Virus record (IMG/VR): IMGVR_UViG_3300017737_000028
Span: 1 to 36,065 of that record
Reading direction: 5' to 3' (one strand)
DNA: 36,065 nt
Source: a virus
The notes beneath the pieces were generated by a model. The model saw only the letters and a list, made by a program, of their open reading frames with translations, was not told where the DNA came from and ran no database searches. Numbering within the stretch: position 1 is the first letter of the stretch; every line of letters begins with the position of its first letter. Shown here in pieces: positions 1-10,900 of the stretch. Position numbers and translations under genes: made by a program.

Positions 1-268
1 CAAACGCGCAGCATATACCATCGCCAAAAGCATCCATCATAACAAACTCGTAATCACCTGCTGGTAAAAACTTTGTTACAGTTAGTAGAGTGTTGTTCTG
101 ATATGGTGGGCTAGCAGCAACTATTTCGTCGCCTTGTAGTATCTCCCATGACGTTTCACCAGCGTAGTTATCTGGCTGAACAGTAATATCTAACCAACTA
201 CCTTGTCCAAACGCTGCGCTAGCTAAAAGCCAAAACAGTATTACAAATATGTATCCTAACTTCTTCAT
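1..268 (-). CDS. Secreted protein with Bacteroidota-type GDGICC domain (partial, runs off left edge)
   Basis: This reading frame starts with ATG at 268 and stays open to base 1, giving at least 89 residues. I see a clear signal peptide: MKKLGY, a hydrophobic stretch, then a likely signal peptidase cut after ASAAFGQ. The mature part has the order DITVQPDNY, ETSWEI, ILQGDEIVAAS, then LPAGDYEF and DAFGDGICC. That order matches a small beta-sandwich domain common in secreted proteins of Bacteroidota (DNYPxETSWE ... LPDGxYxFxxxDSxGDGICC). The start abuts the stop of the upstream gene, so the two are co-transcribed and probably translationally coupled. Function is unknown. The family is usually found in exported host enzymes and surface proteins, so acquisition from the host is my inference. 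The C-terminus is cut off by the window. Confidence 0.8.
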   Translation of the reverse strand, partial: MKKLGYIFVILFWLLASAAFGQGSWLDITVQPDNYAGETSWEILQGDEIVAASPPYQNNTLLTVTKFLPAGDYEFVMMDAFGDGICCAF

Positions 269-643
269 TTAAAAATCACTATATATAATTCCGTCAATAA
301 CCCCTTGCACATCTTTCTTAGTAGCCTCCATCTCCATCATTATGTTAGCTTGAAACCTCTCTACCTCTTTACCGTTAAACACTATAATCGTAGGTACTAC
401 AACTATTTTGTAATCATTTTGATAGCTACCCTCATCAATGTTGACGTTCATGATTTCACAGTCAGTAAGATTTTCTAAGTAGTCAACATTATTACTAGCG
501 TTCCAGCTAGCGTTAAATTGCACAACGCAGATATCACTACCGCATAGGTTTTGTGCACTAACAGCCATGCCACCAACAAGCATTACAACTAATAGCAACG
601 CATATACTAGCGTGGTTCTCCAGTTCATTGTATCTGTTTCCAT
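269..643 (-). CDS. Exported thioredoxin-fold protein lacking the CxxC active site
   Basis: The protein has 124 residues from ATG at 643; a second ATG six codons in (MNWRTT) would give the more usual short n-region. Residues 10-31 form a hydrophobic signal sequence or anchor ending AVSAQ. The rest reads as a thioredoxin fold: strand VVQFNASW (40-47), then strand IMNVNID, cis-proline segment VVPTIIVFNGKEV (82-94) and a C-terminal helix. Where thioredoxins have WCxxC this protein has W47-N48-A49-S50-N51, so both catalytic cysteines are asparagine. A different pair, C34 and C39 (CGSDIC), lies just before the first strand. It is probably periplasmic or inner-membrane anchored and redox-inactive in the classical sense. 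It lies 2 bases after the 94-residue gene. The fold assignment is from motif reading; the role is unknown. Confidence 0.72.
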   Translation of the reverse strand: METDTMNWRTTLVYALLLVVMLVGGMAVSAQNLCGSDICVVQFNASWNASNNVDYLENLTDCEIMNVNIDEGSYQNDYKIVVVPTIIVFNGKEVERFQANIMMEMEATKKDVQGVIDGIIYSDF

Positions 644-645
644 GA

Positions 646-930
646 TTACTTTAGTTTATCAATTTTTTCTTCGATACGATCAAGATCTTCTTTGAGCTCA
701 GACACATCTTCCTGTGTAGTCATAATAGTCTGACGCACTAGTTTGTCTTTCATATCAAACTCCATGCGAGTTACATCTGGAGGTAACGGCTCTGGTAGTT
801 CTTTAGCCAAAGCTATATCAGCTTGTAGCGTAAAATATAAACCAATCAAGGCTGCTAGTCCAGCGCCTGCCATACCAATTGTTTTGAGGTCTAGTGTTAC
901 TTTAGTATCCTCACCTATTTGTTTTGCCAT
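646..930 (-). CDS. Small membrane protein with C-terminal coiled coil
   Basis: The 94-residue protein begins MAKQIGEDTKVTLDLK, has one hydrophobic segment at about residues 18-38 (TIGMAGAGLAALIGLYFTLQ) and ends in a charged heptad-like helix (DVSELKEDLDRIEEKIDKLK). The topology suggests a short cytoplasmic N-terminus, one membrane span and a soluble coiled coil. I recall similar small proteins from marine phage genomes, always without an assigned function. It starts 3 bases after the stop of the beta-barrel gene and ends 2 bases before the thioredoxin-like gene, so it belongs to the envelope cassette. A spanin-like or holin-accessory role is possible from topology alone, but nothing in the sequence proves it. 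Confidence 0.75.
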   Translation of the reverse strand: MAKQIGEDTKVTLDLKTIGMAGAGLAALIGLYFTLQADIALAKELPEPLPPDVTRMEFDMKDKLVRQTIMTTQEDVSELKEDLDRIEEKIDKLK

Positions 931-933
931 ATC

Positions 934-1977
934 TTAAAAGATTACATAGTTTGCTCCACACTTAAAGTTGTACCACTCTCTATTCCAGTACTTATAATAT
1001 CTACCTTCTAAGAATACACCTAAGTGCTTGTTAAATCTGTGTCCAAATATTAAACCGCCTGAGTAATCAAGCCACTGACCACCTACTGTATTGTGATACA
1101 TATACTCACCTCCAGTGTCGTAATGGTAGGGTAAAACGTTTCCCCATGAGTGGAACCAGAAGTCGTCTGTAAAGTGATAGAAGTCGAAGCCGGCAACCAC
1201 TGAGTAATTCCACTGACGAGAGAGTTCATTTCTTTTTCTAGCAGTGTATTCAGATAAGATGTTAGGGATAGTGACTGCCTCCCAGACTTCAGTGTTTGTT
1301 GCAACGACTGTTCCGTCAGGAGCGAGGTACTCGCCTGTAGTAAGGTTGTGTGAATACCCTTCTTCAATTGCGAGGTAAGTATAGTGTATGTCTCCGTTAG
1401 AAAGCTTCCACTCTTCAAGTGGATCATATCCGTATGGCTCTGAGATACGTTGTGCAACACCTGCGTGCAAAGAAAACTTGTTACCGAGCTTGAGCCGAAA
1501 TCGTTGTGACGCCTCAAAGTATTCGATGTCTGCAAACCCATCTTCAACGTATTCAACCTTTGCCATAACCTTGTCTCCGATGTAGCGAAAGAAGTGATGC
1601 TGATTAAAAAACTCTTTGCCTTGTTGTCTTTCGTACGTAACTTCTCCAAGAAACTCTATGCCGTTACGCTTACCTATATTCGCGTCAGCAGACCAAGATG
1701 TCTCTGATCCGTCGTAAAAAGCTTGAGCTCTGTTTTCATAACCAAACCTAGCGATTTTACGAACGCCCATAGATAAGCTGTAGTCAAACGGCGTAGCTAT
1801 AGTCTCTTGAGTTAACCCACTAGTAACAGAGTATGTAGTCTGATCTGACACAGAGTTACCTCCATTAACAGCTGCATAAAACGTAGAGAACTTAAAGGCT
1901 TTTTTTAGCTCTTGAGCTTGTACTATAGTACAGCTAAATAATAAAGTTAATAATAAACTTAATCGTGGTAGTAACAT
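934..1977 (-). CDS. Outer-membrane beta-barrel-like exported protein
   Basis: The 347-residue protein has a signal peptide (MLLPRLSLLLTLLFSCTIVQAQ, cut likely near residue 22). The mature part is dominated by alternating hydrophobic/polar strands rich in Tyr, Phe, Trp and Gly, such as FGYENRAQAFYDG, FLGEVTYERQ, KVMAKVEYVEDGF, NYSVVAGFDFYHF and GVFLEGRYYKYW. It ends in an aromatic residue (NYVIF), as outer-membrane barrels often do for assembly by the BAM machinery. It overlaps the end of the giant ejection-protein gene by 19 bases, so it is late and coupled to it. I recall homologous proteins from marine Bacteroidota phages with no established role. Surface exclusion of superinfecting phage or outer-membrane destabilisation at lysis are inferences. 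A virion component is less likely because of the signal peptide. Confidence 0.75.
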   Translation of the reverse strand: MLLPRLSLLLTLLFSCTIVQAQELKKAFKFSTFYAAVNGGNSVSDQTTYSVTSGLTQETIATPFDYSLSMGVRKIARFGYENRAQAFYDGSETSWSADANIGKRNGIEFLGEVTYERQQGKEFFNQHHFFRYIGDKVMAKVEYVEDGFADIEYFEASQRFRLKLGNKFSLHAGVAQRISEPYGYDPLEEWKLSNGDIHYTYLAIEEGYSHNLTTGEYLAPDGTVVATNTEVWEAVTIPNILSEYTARKRNELSRQWNYSVVAGFDFYHFTDDFWFHSWGNVLPYHYDTGGEYMYHNTVGGQWLDYSGGLIFGHRFNKHLGVFLEGRYYKYWNREWYNFKCGANYVIF

Positions 1978-4900
1978 TTTCCTGATTTATTTTTTGTTTT
2001 CATTTTACAACGTTTACCGTCGTCCTTTATATGTGAGCATTGCACTTCGTTAGCTTGTTGAGGTACCTCATCGTGTACTGTGCAAAAGCTTTTGCCAGGT
2101 AAAGCAGTGTTAGAACAGCGCTTGCCAGATCTACTTACCGCTGCGCATTTAACTTCTTCTGCGCCTTGTTCTCTTTCCTCGTCTTGATCTAATTTATTGT
2201 CTTCAATAACCTGAAGCTCTTCGTCAGCTTTCTGTACTTCTCTTTCTATTTTCTTTTGCTCTCTTCTTTCTTTTGCCTCTGCAGCTTTAATTTCTTTTAT
2301 TTCACCTTTAGCATCTACTACGTCTTGGTTTTTAATACCAAAACTCCACTTGTTCCAGCCTAAGAACATGGCAGCTCGTTTCCAGGTTTCATTATCAGAG
2401 TCCATGGCTTCTCTGAGATTTTCAAACTTACTGTGAAGCCTACTTAAAGGTATGTTAGTTACAGCCTCTGTTACAGAAAACGAAGCGTCATATATAGGAT
2501 TATCAATATCTGTCATAGGCATTTGGTCTATAACCTCTTGATTATACTCCCAAGTACGCATACCACTAACTAGCTTTCTAGATTTAATACCTATTGGCGG
2601 TGAAAGATTAAGAGCTTCTATAAGCACGTCAGCCTCGTTGTATTCTGTAAAGTACACGTCGTCGTCTTCTTTTGCCTTTTGCTCAAGGTGCTCTAGTATA
2701 GTATTTTTTAATGTAGATACTACAGCGCCTCCAATGCCTGCTCCACGCAGTATGCTGTCTACCATACCGTTAACCACTCTTTCCTTTTTAGTATCTAAAT
2801 CATCTTCTTCCTCGTCATCACCAAACATAACACTAAACAGCGCTGTTTGAAGACCATAGAATATCATGCTTTGTACAGCGCCGTAGTATATAATTTTTGA
2901 AATATGTTCTTTTGGATCACCTCTGCCGTTAACCATATCTTGCGCGGCACGCTTCATGATTCTATTGTATTGCATTGGTGTGTTTTGGAAAGCAAGTATC
3001 AACTTACCAAGTGGAGATGCTTGTTGTTGAGATATTTTATCCGGTCTAGTAGACTGCTGAGTTTCTTCAGCTATGTCCATCATATCTTCAAAAGCCTTCG
3101 ACTCAGCCTCGTTTTGACTCATACCTTCATCCAAGTATGTTTGGATTCTATTTCTGTACATTGTAGCACCACCTGTAGCAATAGCCAAACTATCCGCTAT
3201 CTGCGTTGGCGTAAAACCAAGTTGCAGTAAGTGACTTACAATCACCTTCATTTTGTTGTCAGACTTTTCTAGGTCTTTAAGTAGCTCAGCGGCGTTTAAG
3301 TCAGTACCAATACCACCACGTCTTTGTTTTAACGTAGGTGAATTAAATATCATGGCAACGTCAGTCCAATATTGCTTTTGGTTAGCAAAAGCTTTAGCAG
3401 CTTTAAGCGGGTTGTTATCGTGCCAGTTTATAAAGTTTATATTAGAAATCATTTGTAGCACGGCTGATCTAGCGTTAAAGAACATTGTAGTACCAACAGA
3501 ACCATTAATCCAATTCATAAAGTCATTGAGTATTCTATTAGAACCAAAGTTTCTAGTGCTACCAGTTTTCATACGATACAGTATGTCTTCTATAGCCTCT
3601 CTGTGTCGCGAACCAAACACGGCCTCTATCTTATTTAGGTTTTCCTCACTAAATACAATATCAGCGTTATCGTTAAACTCTTGAAGTAACATGTCTCTTG
3701 ATTGATCTATAAGCTCAATCATATCAGACGTAATTGTACCTGCTAACCAATCTTCCTTAACATCGAGGTCCGCGCCTGGTTTGCTTTGTATTTGTGCTAA
3801 ACCATCCGCAAAAAGCTTTATAGCAGCATCATCGTTTACAGCTTTGATTAAAGCCTTGAGATCAGCATTTGATAAACCAGGTATGTCTAAACCAGCTTTG
3901 TTCCAGTTATATACCCTTATAGCCTGTTCGTACGTAAAGTCTGTACCAGGCACTTTTTTCTTTAGTTTTTTAGCAGCATCTTTATTATTGCGTTTTAAAG
4001 CTCTAACATCCGAAGAAACCTCTTGCTTGATAGCATTAACTCTTTTCATACCCTTAGAATAAGGGTCAAATAAATTCTCTTTAAACCACTGATGGTGTTG
4101 CTCACCAACTTTACCCTTGCCTAAAAAAGGATATATTAAACCTTTAAAGTTCTCCGCGGATGGAGGTAAGAAAAATTTAAACCTACCCTTGCGTTTACCG
4201 CGTTGTCTAGCTTTAGCGGCAGAAAAGGTTTTTTCTTTACCTACGTCTTTAGATTCTTCTAATATAGTATTAAAGTCGTCATTTAAATCTTTTTCACCTT
4301 CGCTTAGTATACTACTAAACTCCGCAGGTGCAGATCTACTAAATTTAGTTTTAGCTAATTCAACTTTACCCTTAATATCAAATTGGTTAAACACTTTGTT
4401 TACAGCGTCAATGTTTTGCATGGCATCGTCTGCAAAAGCAATATTGTTGTAACCTTGTGCGTGCTTATCTAGCAGCCATCTTGCTTTAGCCTCGCCAGTA
4501 GAGTTGCCTAAACCAGTTATATTTTTAAGAGGTATGTCTAAACCTAAAGCATCTAAAAACTGCTTAATAGCAGGCGCAGCTTCAGGATTTCTAGCTGTTA
4601 GTATATACGTGTCTTGTGTTCCATATTTTTTAGCTCGCCTCATGGCTTTGTCAAACATAGGACCAGGCTTACCACCAGTTACTTTGTTAAACTCAGAAAA
4701 GTCTGGCGTCCAACCTTTAGTAACTAGATCAGCTCCTTGTTTAGCAAAGTCTTCAGCACTTATTATTTTTGTTTCGCCATCTTTAGTGAATATAACGTTT
4801 GATTTTGTTGTAGCTAATGTATCATCAAAGTCCCAAGCCGTCATGCCTTTTGTTTCACCTGATCTAGAAAACTTTACAGCTTTCTTAGCGTCGTTGATTG

Positions 4901-7900
4901 TTTTTTGATCAGTAGCTATATCAGTGTTAGCCGCTAAATTACCTAGCGCTTTCTTTCTACCAGTGTTAGCTTTTCTCCAGTTTTTAATATCTATACCAGC
5001 ATCACCACCAACTGTTACGCCAGTTGACATCATGTCTAATTCTAAATCAAAACCAGCGGCAAGAAGCTGCGGTCCGTAGTATCTACCAAGTGGAGACATG
5101 TCTGGTTTTTGCCAGTAAGGAACTGTTGACTTGTAGAATAAGTTTACAATCTTGTCATACTTTTCAGGTAGATAAGCTAATCTATAGTTATCCATAGTTT
5201 GATCAAACATTGTTTTCTGGTCAACGTCACCAGTTGCTATATATCTTAATGCCTGGAGATTTACTTGAAGTGCTGGTGTCATATGCTCAAGCGTAGCTGG
5301 ACCTTTAAACTTTTTTGAAGGAACAAAGTCTAGTATAGCAGAAGCTCTAGTTAAACCTTTTTGGTTTGCGTTCATAACCTGAAGTATAGCTGTTGCTTGA
5401 CCCAAAGTTATTTCACCGTTGGCTACCATATTCCTCAGCTCTTCAACAACTTGCCTAAACGCTTGATTGTTTTCTTGCTGGGCTTTAACTACGGCTTTAT
5501 TGTTTTTTATCTTATTTACACCATCGTTGTCAAGCTTTCCCTTCATGTAGCCTGAAGGTGGCTTAGAGTATTTACCAGTCTCACCTTTTTTAGAACCAAC
5601 TAAAAGTCTAGTGTCATCTACACCGTCTACAAAATACCCTCGCTTAGGATTTGTAGCAGCTGATAAACCTGGTACTAAAAACCTTTCGTTAAACTCTGAA
5701 CTAAACTTAGCAGCTAGTTTTCCAGTAGCGTTTCTAGCTAAGTCTCTGTGCTCTGGATTTCTCATATCCAGCTCGTTCTCTGCGCCTATTATAGTTTTGT
5801 AATACTGTCTATGCTCAGTTGAATCATTAATCACATGACCTAGAATTACTTCTTCAATAGGTGTATCGATCATAACAAAGTCTGTCTGATCTTGAATATC
5901 TAAATACCTACTATATTGATCGTGTAAAGCCTGTATTTCAGTACCTATTTTATTTAGCCTTTCTGTAACTAATTTAATTTCTCTATTACCAGCTTTTCCA
6001 AACTGGTCCATAGCCATTGCTTTTATATCATCTTCTGTAAATAAACTATTGAAAGCTCCCTTAACATTGCCTGATAAACTTTTAATTATATCTAAACCTT
6101 CAGGTCTATGTAATCTATTAAGTATCGCTTGAGCTATCTTAGGGTACTTTGTTGAAGTATCCAGCAGTGTTTTAGAATAAAGTACTTTTGATTTACCGTC
6201 TTCAAACGCAAACGCGCCTTGCTCACCATCTTGTATCAAAGCCTCTTTAGCAGCTTGATTAGTTATCGCCTTGCCTGTTTGATCTATTAATGCTTTTATT
6301 CTAGCGCTAGTGTTACGATCACTTACATTAGGCGTGCCAGCCGGTGTGATACCAAATATCTCTAAAAACTCTTGCTTTGTTATATCGCCTCGTTTTACTT
6401 GAGCTGCTAGACCAGCTTTGCTCCCAGTCTTTGAAGCAGAAACTCTAGAGCCTTTAGTATATAAAGATTCTAGTAAAACTTTGTTAATACCTGTTGATTT
6501 ACCAGAACTGTCTGTTCCGTCAGGTAGCATTGCTAACAACGTATCAGCATTCTTAAGAATAAAGTTTTGAGCGTTAGCCACGTCGCCTTTACTAAGGTTG
6601 CCCGGCTTAGGCGATACACCAAACATAGTCTGTGTCTCGTCTACTAAAGCGTTACCCAGCGTTTTATAAGACTTACCGTCAGTATCAATATCTCCATTCT
6701 TAACTCCCTCAACAACACTATCGTGCATGTTTTGTCCTCGCTCCCCAAATCTATCGCCTAACCTTATGCCTTCTCTAGTTCTTGCTTGCGTGTCAATATC
6801 AACCGTTTCTTCAGCAGCTATGCCTCTAGCCTCAGTAACATCAGACTCAAAATCTGTTTTAAGTATTCTGTTAGCAGCCTCAATAGCTCTTCTATCTAAG
6901 AACTTATTGATATAAGCCGCGATAGGTACTCCAGGATTAGCATCTTGATCATACTCAAGAATCATATCGAGTATACCTCTTCTACCAGTATTAATTTCAT
7001 CTGTAAGTAACTGCCTATCAAAGCCAGGTACGTCTTGATATTTATTAACTAGCTTGTTTACTCTACCGCCAAACTCATCGATAATATCCATCGCAGCACC
7101 GACACCTTGCTCTTCATATAGAGTTTGCACACGTTCAGATGCCTCTTGCCCAGACCTTGAAAATCTTTTCTTACTAGTCTCTCCATCAAGCTTACCATCA
7201 ATTCTACTTTTTGTAAGCTTTGAAACCTCACCATTTCTAAACGCCTCAATATTACTTATCATAAAATTAAGCGCGTCCTTACTGTTATTTATTTTAAAGC
7301 CTTGCTTCGTAGCCATGTTAAACCAGTTGCGCAAACTAGTTCTACCAGCGGCTTTTTTAGCAGCGTTGAACTCACTCTTATAGTACTTATTACCAATTAT
7401 ATCTTGAACAGACTTTGTGTACTCGTCATAATACTCTTGACTACCAGATTCAAAGTTTCCTCCTCGAACCAATGCATCAACTCTATCTCTAGCAGATTGA
7501 TCCACCCACCTAAGATTTTCATCGGCAGCTAAACCTTGTTGTAAATTTACGGCAAAGTTTTCCATCTGACCTTCAGCGTTCATACCGCTTAATACGTCCA
7601 TAGCGTGAGTACCCTCGTGAAGAGCTACTGTACCCTGAAGCATTTCCCCGTTATTTAAAGCGTCCTGGACCTGCTCTGTATTGGCCATAGTTATATATTT
7701 GCCACCTACAATAGCGCCAAACTCAACACCCTCCTTAGTAGAAGACTTAAACATGTCCTGCATATCATCTCTAAGTGCGTTGTACTCGTCTTCAGTGATA
7801 TTACCATTGTCAAACTCTTGCTTAAGTTTCGCCATTAAGTCTTCGTTAGAGTCTGCTTGTATTACCTCAAAGTTACCAGCAACACTTGGATCCGCTAGTA

Positions 7901-10900
7901 TAGATTCTAAAGATATATTACCTTCACGTGCCTGTGTAGTAGTCCACCCTTTGCGGACCTGAATTTCAGTAGCGTACCTGTCTATTATAGCATCCTCTGC
8001 TTTGCGGTTTCTGTTTTTTCTACCGCTTTCGCTAAACTTACCTCCATAAACTTTTTGCTCTACGTAGTCCATCAACTCATCGTCTTTACGATGTGAGTTG
8101 ATTCTATTGTTTCTAGCTTTACGCTGCATTTCAGTATGAACAGCAACAGCCTTCTCTTTATTAGACAGCTGATCCCAACCAGGTTTTTTAGATAGTCTCT
8201 CTTGAACCTTTAATCCTTCTTCGCCATATACATCTTCTACCACGTTACCGTCTTCGTAAGCTTGAGCAACTTCGGCGTGTGTTTGGCTAATTCTATTTTG
8301 AGCGCTAGATAATCTTTGATCAAAAGATTTTAAATCACCACCGCTTAGCGTAGCCCTATGTGCTTTTAGTTTTTTATCTATTGTAGCTTGAGAATCAGAT
8401 CCTTTAACACCAGCTTCTTGATGTATTTTTAATAAAGCTTTATTAGCTTCTAGTGTAGTTTTCAAGGTCTTTGAACCACCAACTAAAACGTCAAGCTCTA
8501 GACTACCTTGTAAATTAGATAGTCTACCTACTTCTTGAAGATAATCTACTTTAAGAGCGGCTTTCTCGGCTGGTGTTGCGGCTCTTTCCATGCTAGCTGT
8601 GATCATGTCTAGATTCGTCATCACATCATTGTAGACAGCTCTAGTATCACTAGTAGCCATTGTAGATGTAAATGCGTTGTAGACGTTACCAGAACCTTGA
8701 GTTGGACCAGCTGATATGATAGAAGACAAGACTACATCAAGAGCGCCAGAGTAATCCGCGTCTTGACCTAGTATTTGAGAGCCAGCAAATTGATCACCAA
8801 AGAATATTAAACTTTCCTCAATAACTTCACTGCCTGTTTCCTTAGCAGTAGCAAGAACACCTCTGCCTACGTTTTGATACCACTTGCTAGTTGCAGCCCT
8901 AATCACATCATCAACTTCACCTCCAAAAGCTTTTAATAATTTTTGAGAGTTTATAGCTGTACCAAAGAACGTAGTTACACCGCCTTCAATAACAAGTGCT
9001 GAAGCCATAGCTAAATACAGTTCTTTATCATCTATTTCTCCAAGAATTTTGGTTTTTTCTAACTGTCCTTTTTGTACTAAATATTCAGCTGTTGAGACAT
9101 CGCCGTTTTCAAGCGCCAACTCTAAGTCTTTCAGATCTTCTTCAGCTTGCTTTCCAGCGGTACGCATGTCGTATATTTGCTTTTTCTTTTGGCCTGCAGA
9201 TCCAGTTCCAAAAATACCAAAACCAGTGGTCGCTGAGCTTCCGTATTTTATAACGTTAGCTGAAGCTCCAAGCGCTTTCAACCCAGTAGAAGTTACACCA
9301 CCTGTACCAACAGCTACTATTAAGTTTGGTAATTGCTGAGTGAAAGTTCTAGACGCATACTCGCCTTTAGCGCCTATATCCCAAGCTTCCTCACCAGTAA
9401 GCATAGTTCTGTAAACCCCTGCCCTATCGTCTATTCTTTGCAGACCTGCTAAACCTTCCTCGCTGCCAAAGAAAGACGTAGTACCCCACCACATACCTTT
9501 CCAAGCATCCATCCAGTCTTTCCACTGAACATCACGTCTATCAAATTCTTTTGAAACAGTTGCAAGTGTAGCGGCATCATCTTCAGTTTCATTAACAAAC
9601 TCTAGGTAATCAAACATTTCACCTCTAAGACCATTCATATAATCTGAATTTATAGTCTCGTATTGACCGTATAGGTTGTCTATCTTCTTTTGGAATATCT
9701 TGCGATCTTCTTCGTTACCATCCTCTGGCATATCTACTACAAGTCTAAATGTACCATCCTCAACATTACCTTCAGAGTGATAGCCATATCCTGCTTTAGC
9801 AACGTTAGCTAAAGCACCGTTGATAGTTGTAGCTAAAGTGTCGCTTTTTTGTTTTAAATGGTTTTCAATAGTAGTTTGTCTCGCGCTAAAGGCATTGATC
9901 TTGGCTTGTATATTGTGAGGCGCTGTTTTTTCGTCTATAACACCTCTTACAATATTAGCGTCTGGAGAATTTGCTATTTCTCTTTCAAGCAATACACCTC
10001 TGCGCCTAGCAACCTTTTCGTCTACAGCGGATCCCACCATAATGTTTACCATCTCAGAACCTGCAGTTAATGAGTTTTTAACTACCTCTTGACCTTCAGG
10101 TGATAAGTTCTTGTACATATCAGACTCAAGCACACCGTTAAGTCTTTGCTCTTGCCAATCTGAAGCTTTTGTTTCTTTAGTTTCGACGAATGTCCTTCCC
10201 TTCCTTTCCTTCTCTGTCGTTGTCGTGTAGTATATAGGTTCGTTAAAATATCCTGCTATTGTAGTTATTTCTTCTTCTGGTAAGTTTGAGTCTTCTAGTA
10301 TAGTTCTAACTACATCAAACGTTAAAACGTTATTGTCTTTAAGAGCTAAAGTAACAGCCCTGCCGCTGTACTCTGTTTCATCTATATCAAATGTTGATGG
10401 ATCATCACGAGTAACAATGTATTTATCTTCAAAAGCTCTAAGTTCAGTTTCAATACCACTAAGTACTTCAGCTTCTCTTTCAACCATATACTCTCTTGAG
10501 TTTTGCAAAAAGTTTACAACGGGGTTGCCGTCTGCGTCATAACCAAAACCGTTTTCCTCGTGAAAATCTTCTGCTAAGTTCCAAAAATAGTTTTGCACTT
10601 CAGCACTGCTCACCCCGCCGTAACCATTGTTCATTGTGCCACCAATGTTATTGGCATCTTCTTCGTACCTGTGATTATTTACATACCCTTCAAAATCTTC
10701 AGGCGATCCTCCTAAAACAACCTCACCGTCTTTTAATAATCTATATCCTTTTACAAACGTACCGCTTCTCCCTTTTTCGTCGTTGAGCCTATTATTACTC
10801 CATTGAGTAGGTTTTCCACCGCTAAAGTTAGCATAAATCGGCTCAACAGTATATCCAGAAGCACTAAGCACTTCGTTCATACCTTCAACGTCATTAAATT

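Noticed and set aside
1083-1649. A 188-codon minus-strand frame inside the barrel gene
   Set aside because: It is an out-of-frame shadow of the barrel gene, which has the signal peptide and an ordered beta pattern; the shadow is Thr/Ser/Leu-rich with no recognisable features.
1910-1977. Lipoprotein signal in the barrel protein (LFSC)
   Set aside because: Phe at -2 is a poor lipobox, and a better signal peptidase I site (VQAQ) follows. The beta-barrel pattern also argues against a lipoprotein.
2120-2140. VSRSG in the first zinc knuckle as a fourth FSRS repeat
   Set aside because: It lacks the Phe and the preceding basic residue and is explained by the GKRC zinc-knuckle consensus.
2638-5555. 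Many plus-strand open frames of 60-140 codons opposite the giant gene
   Set aside because: They lie antisense to a coherent 3294-residue frame, have Ser/Leu/Phe-rich compositions typical of antisense shadows, and show no recognisable domain.
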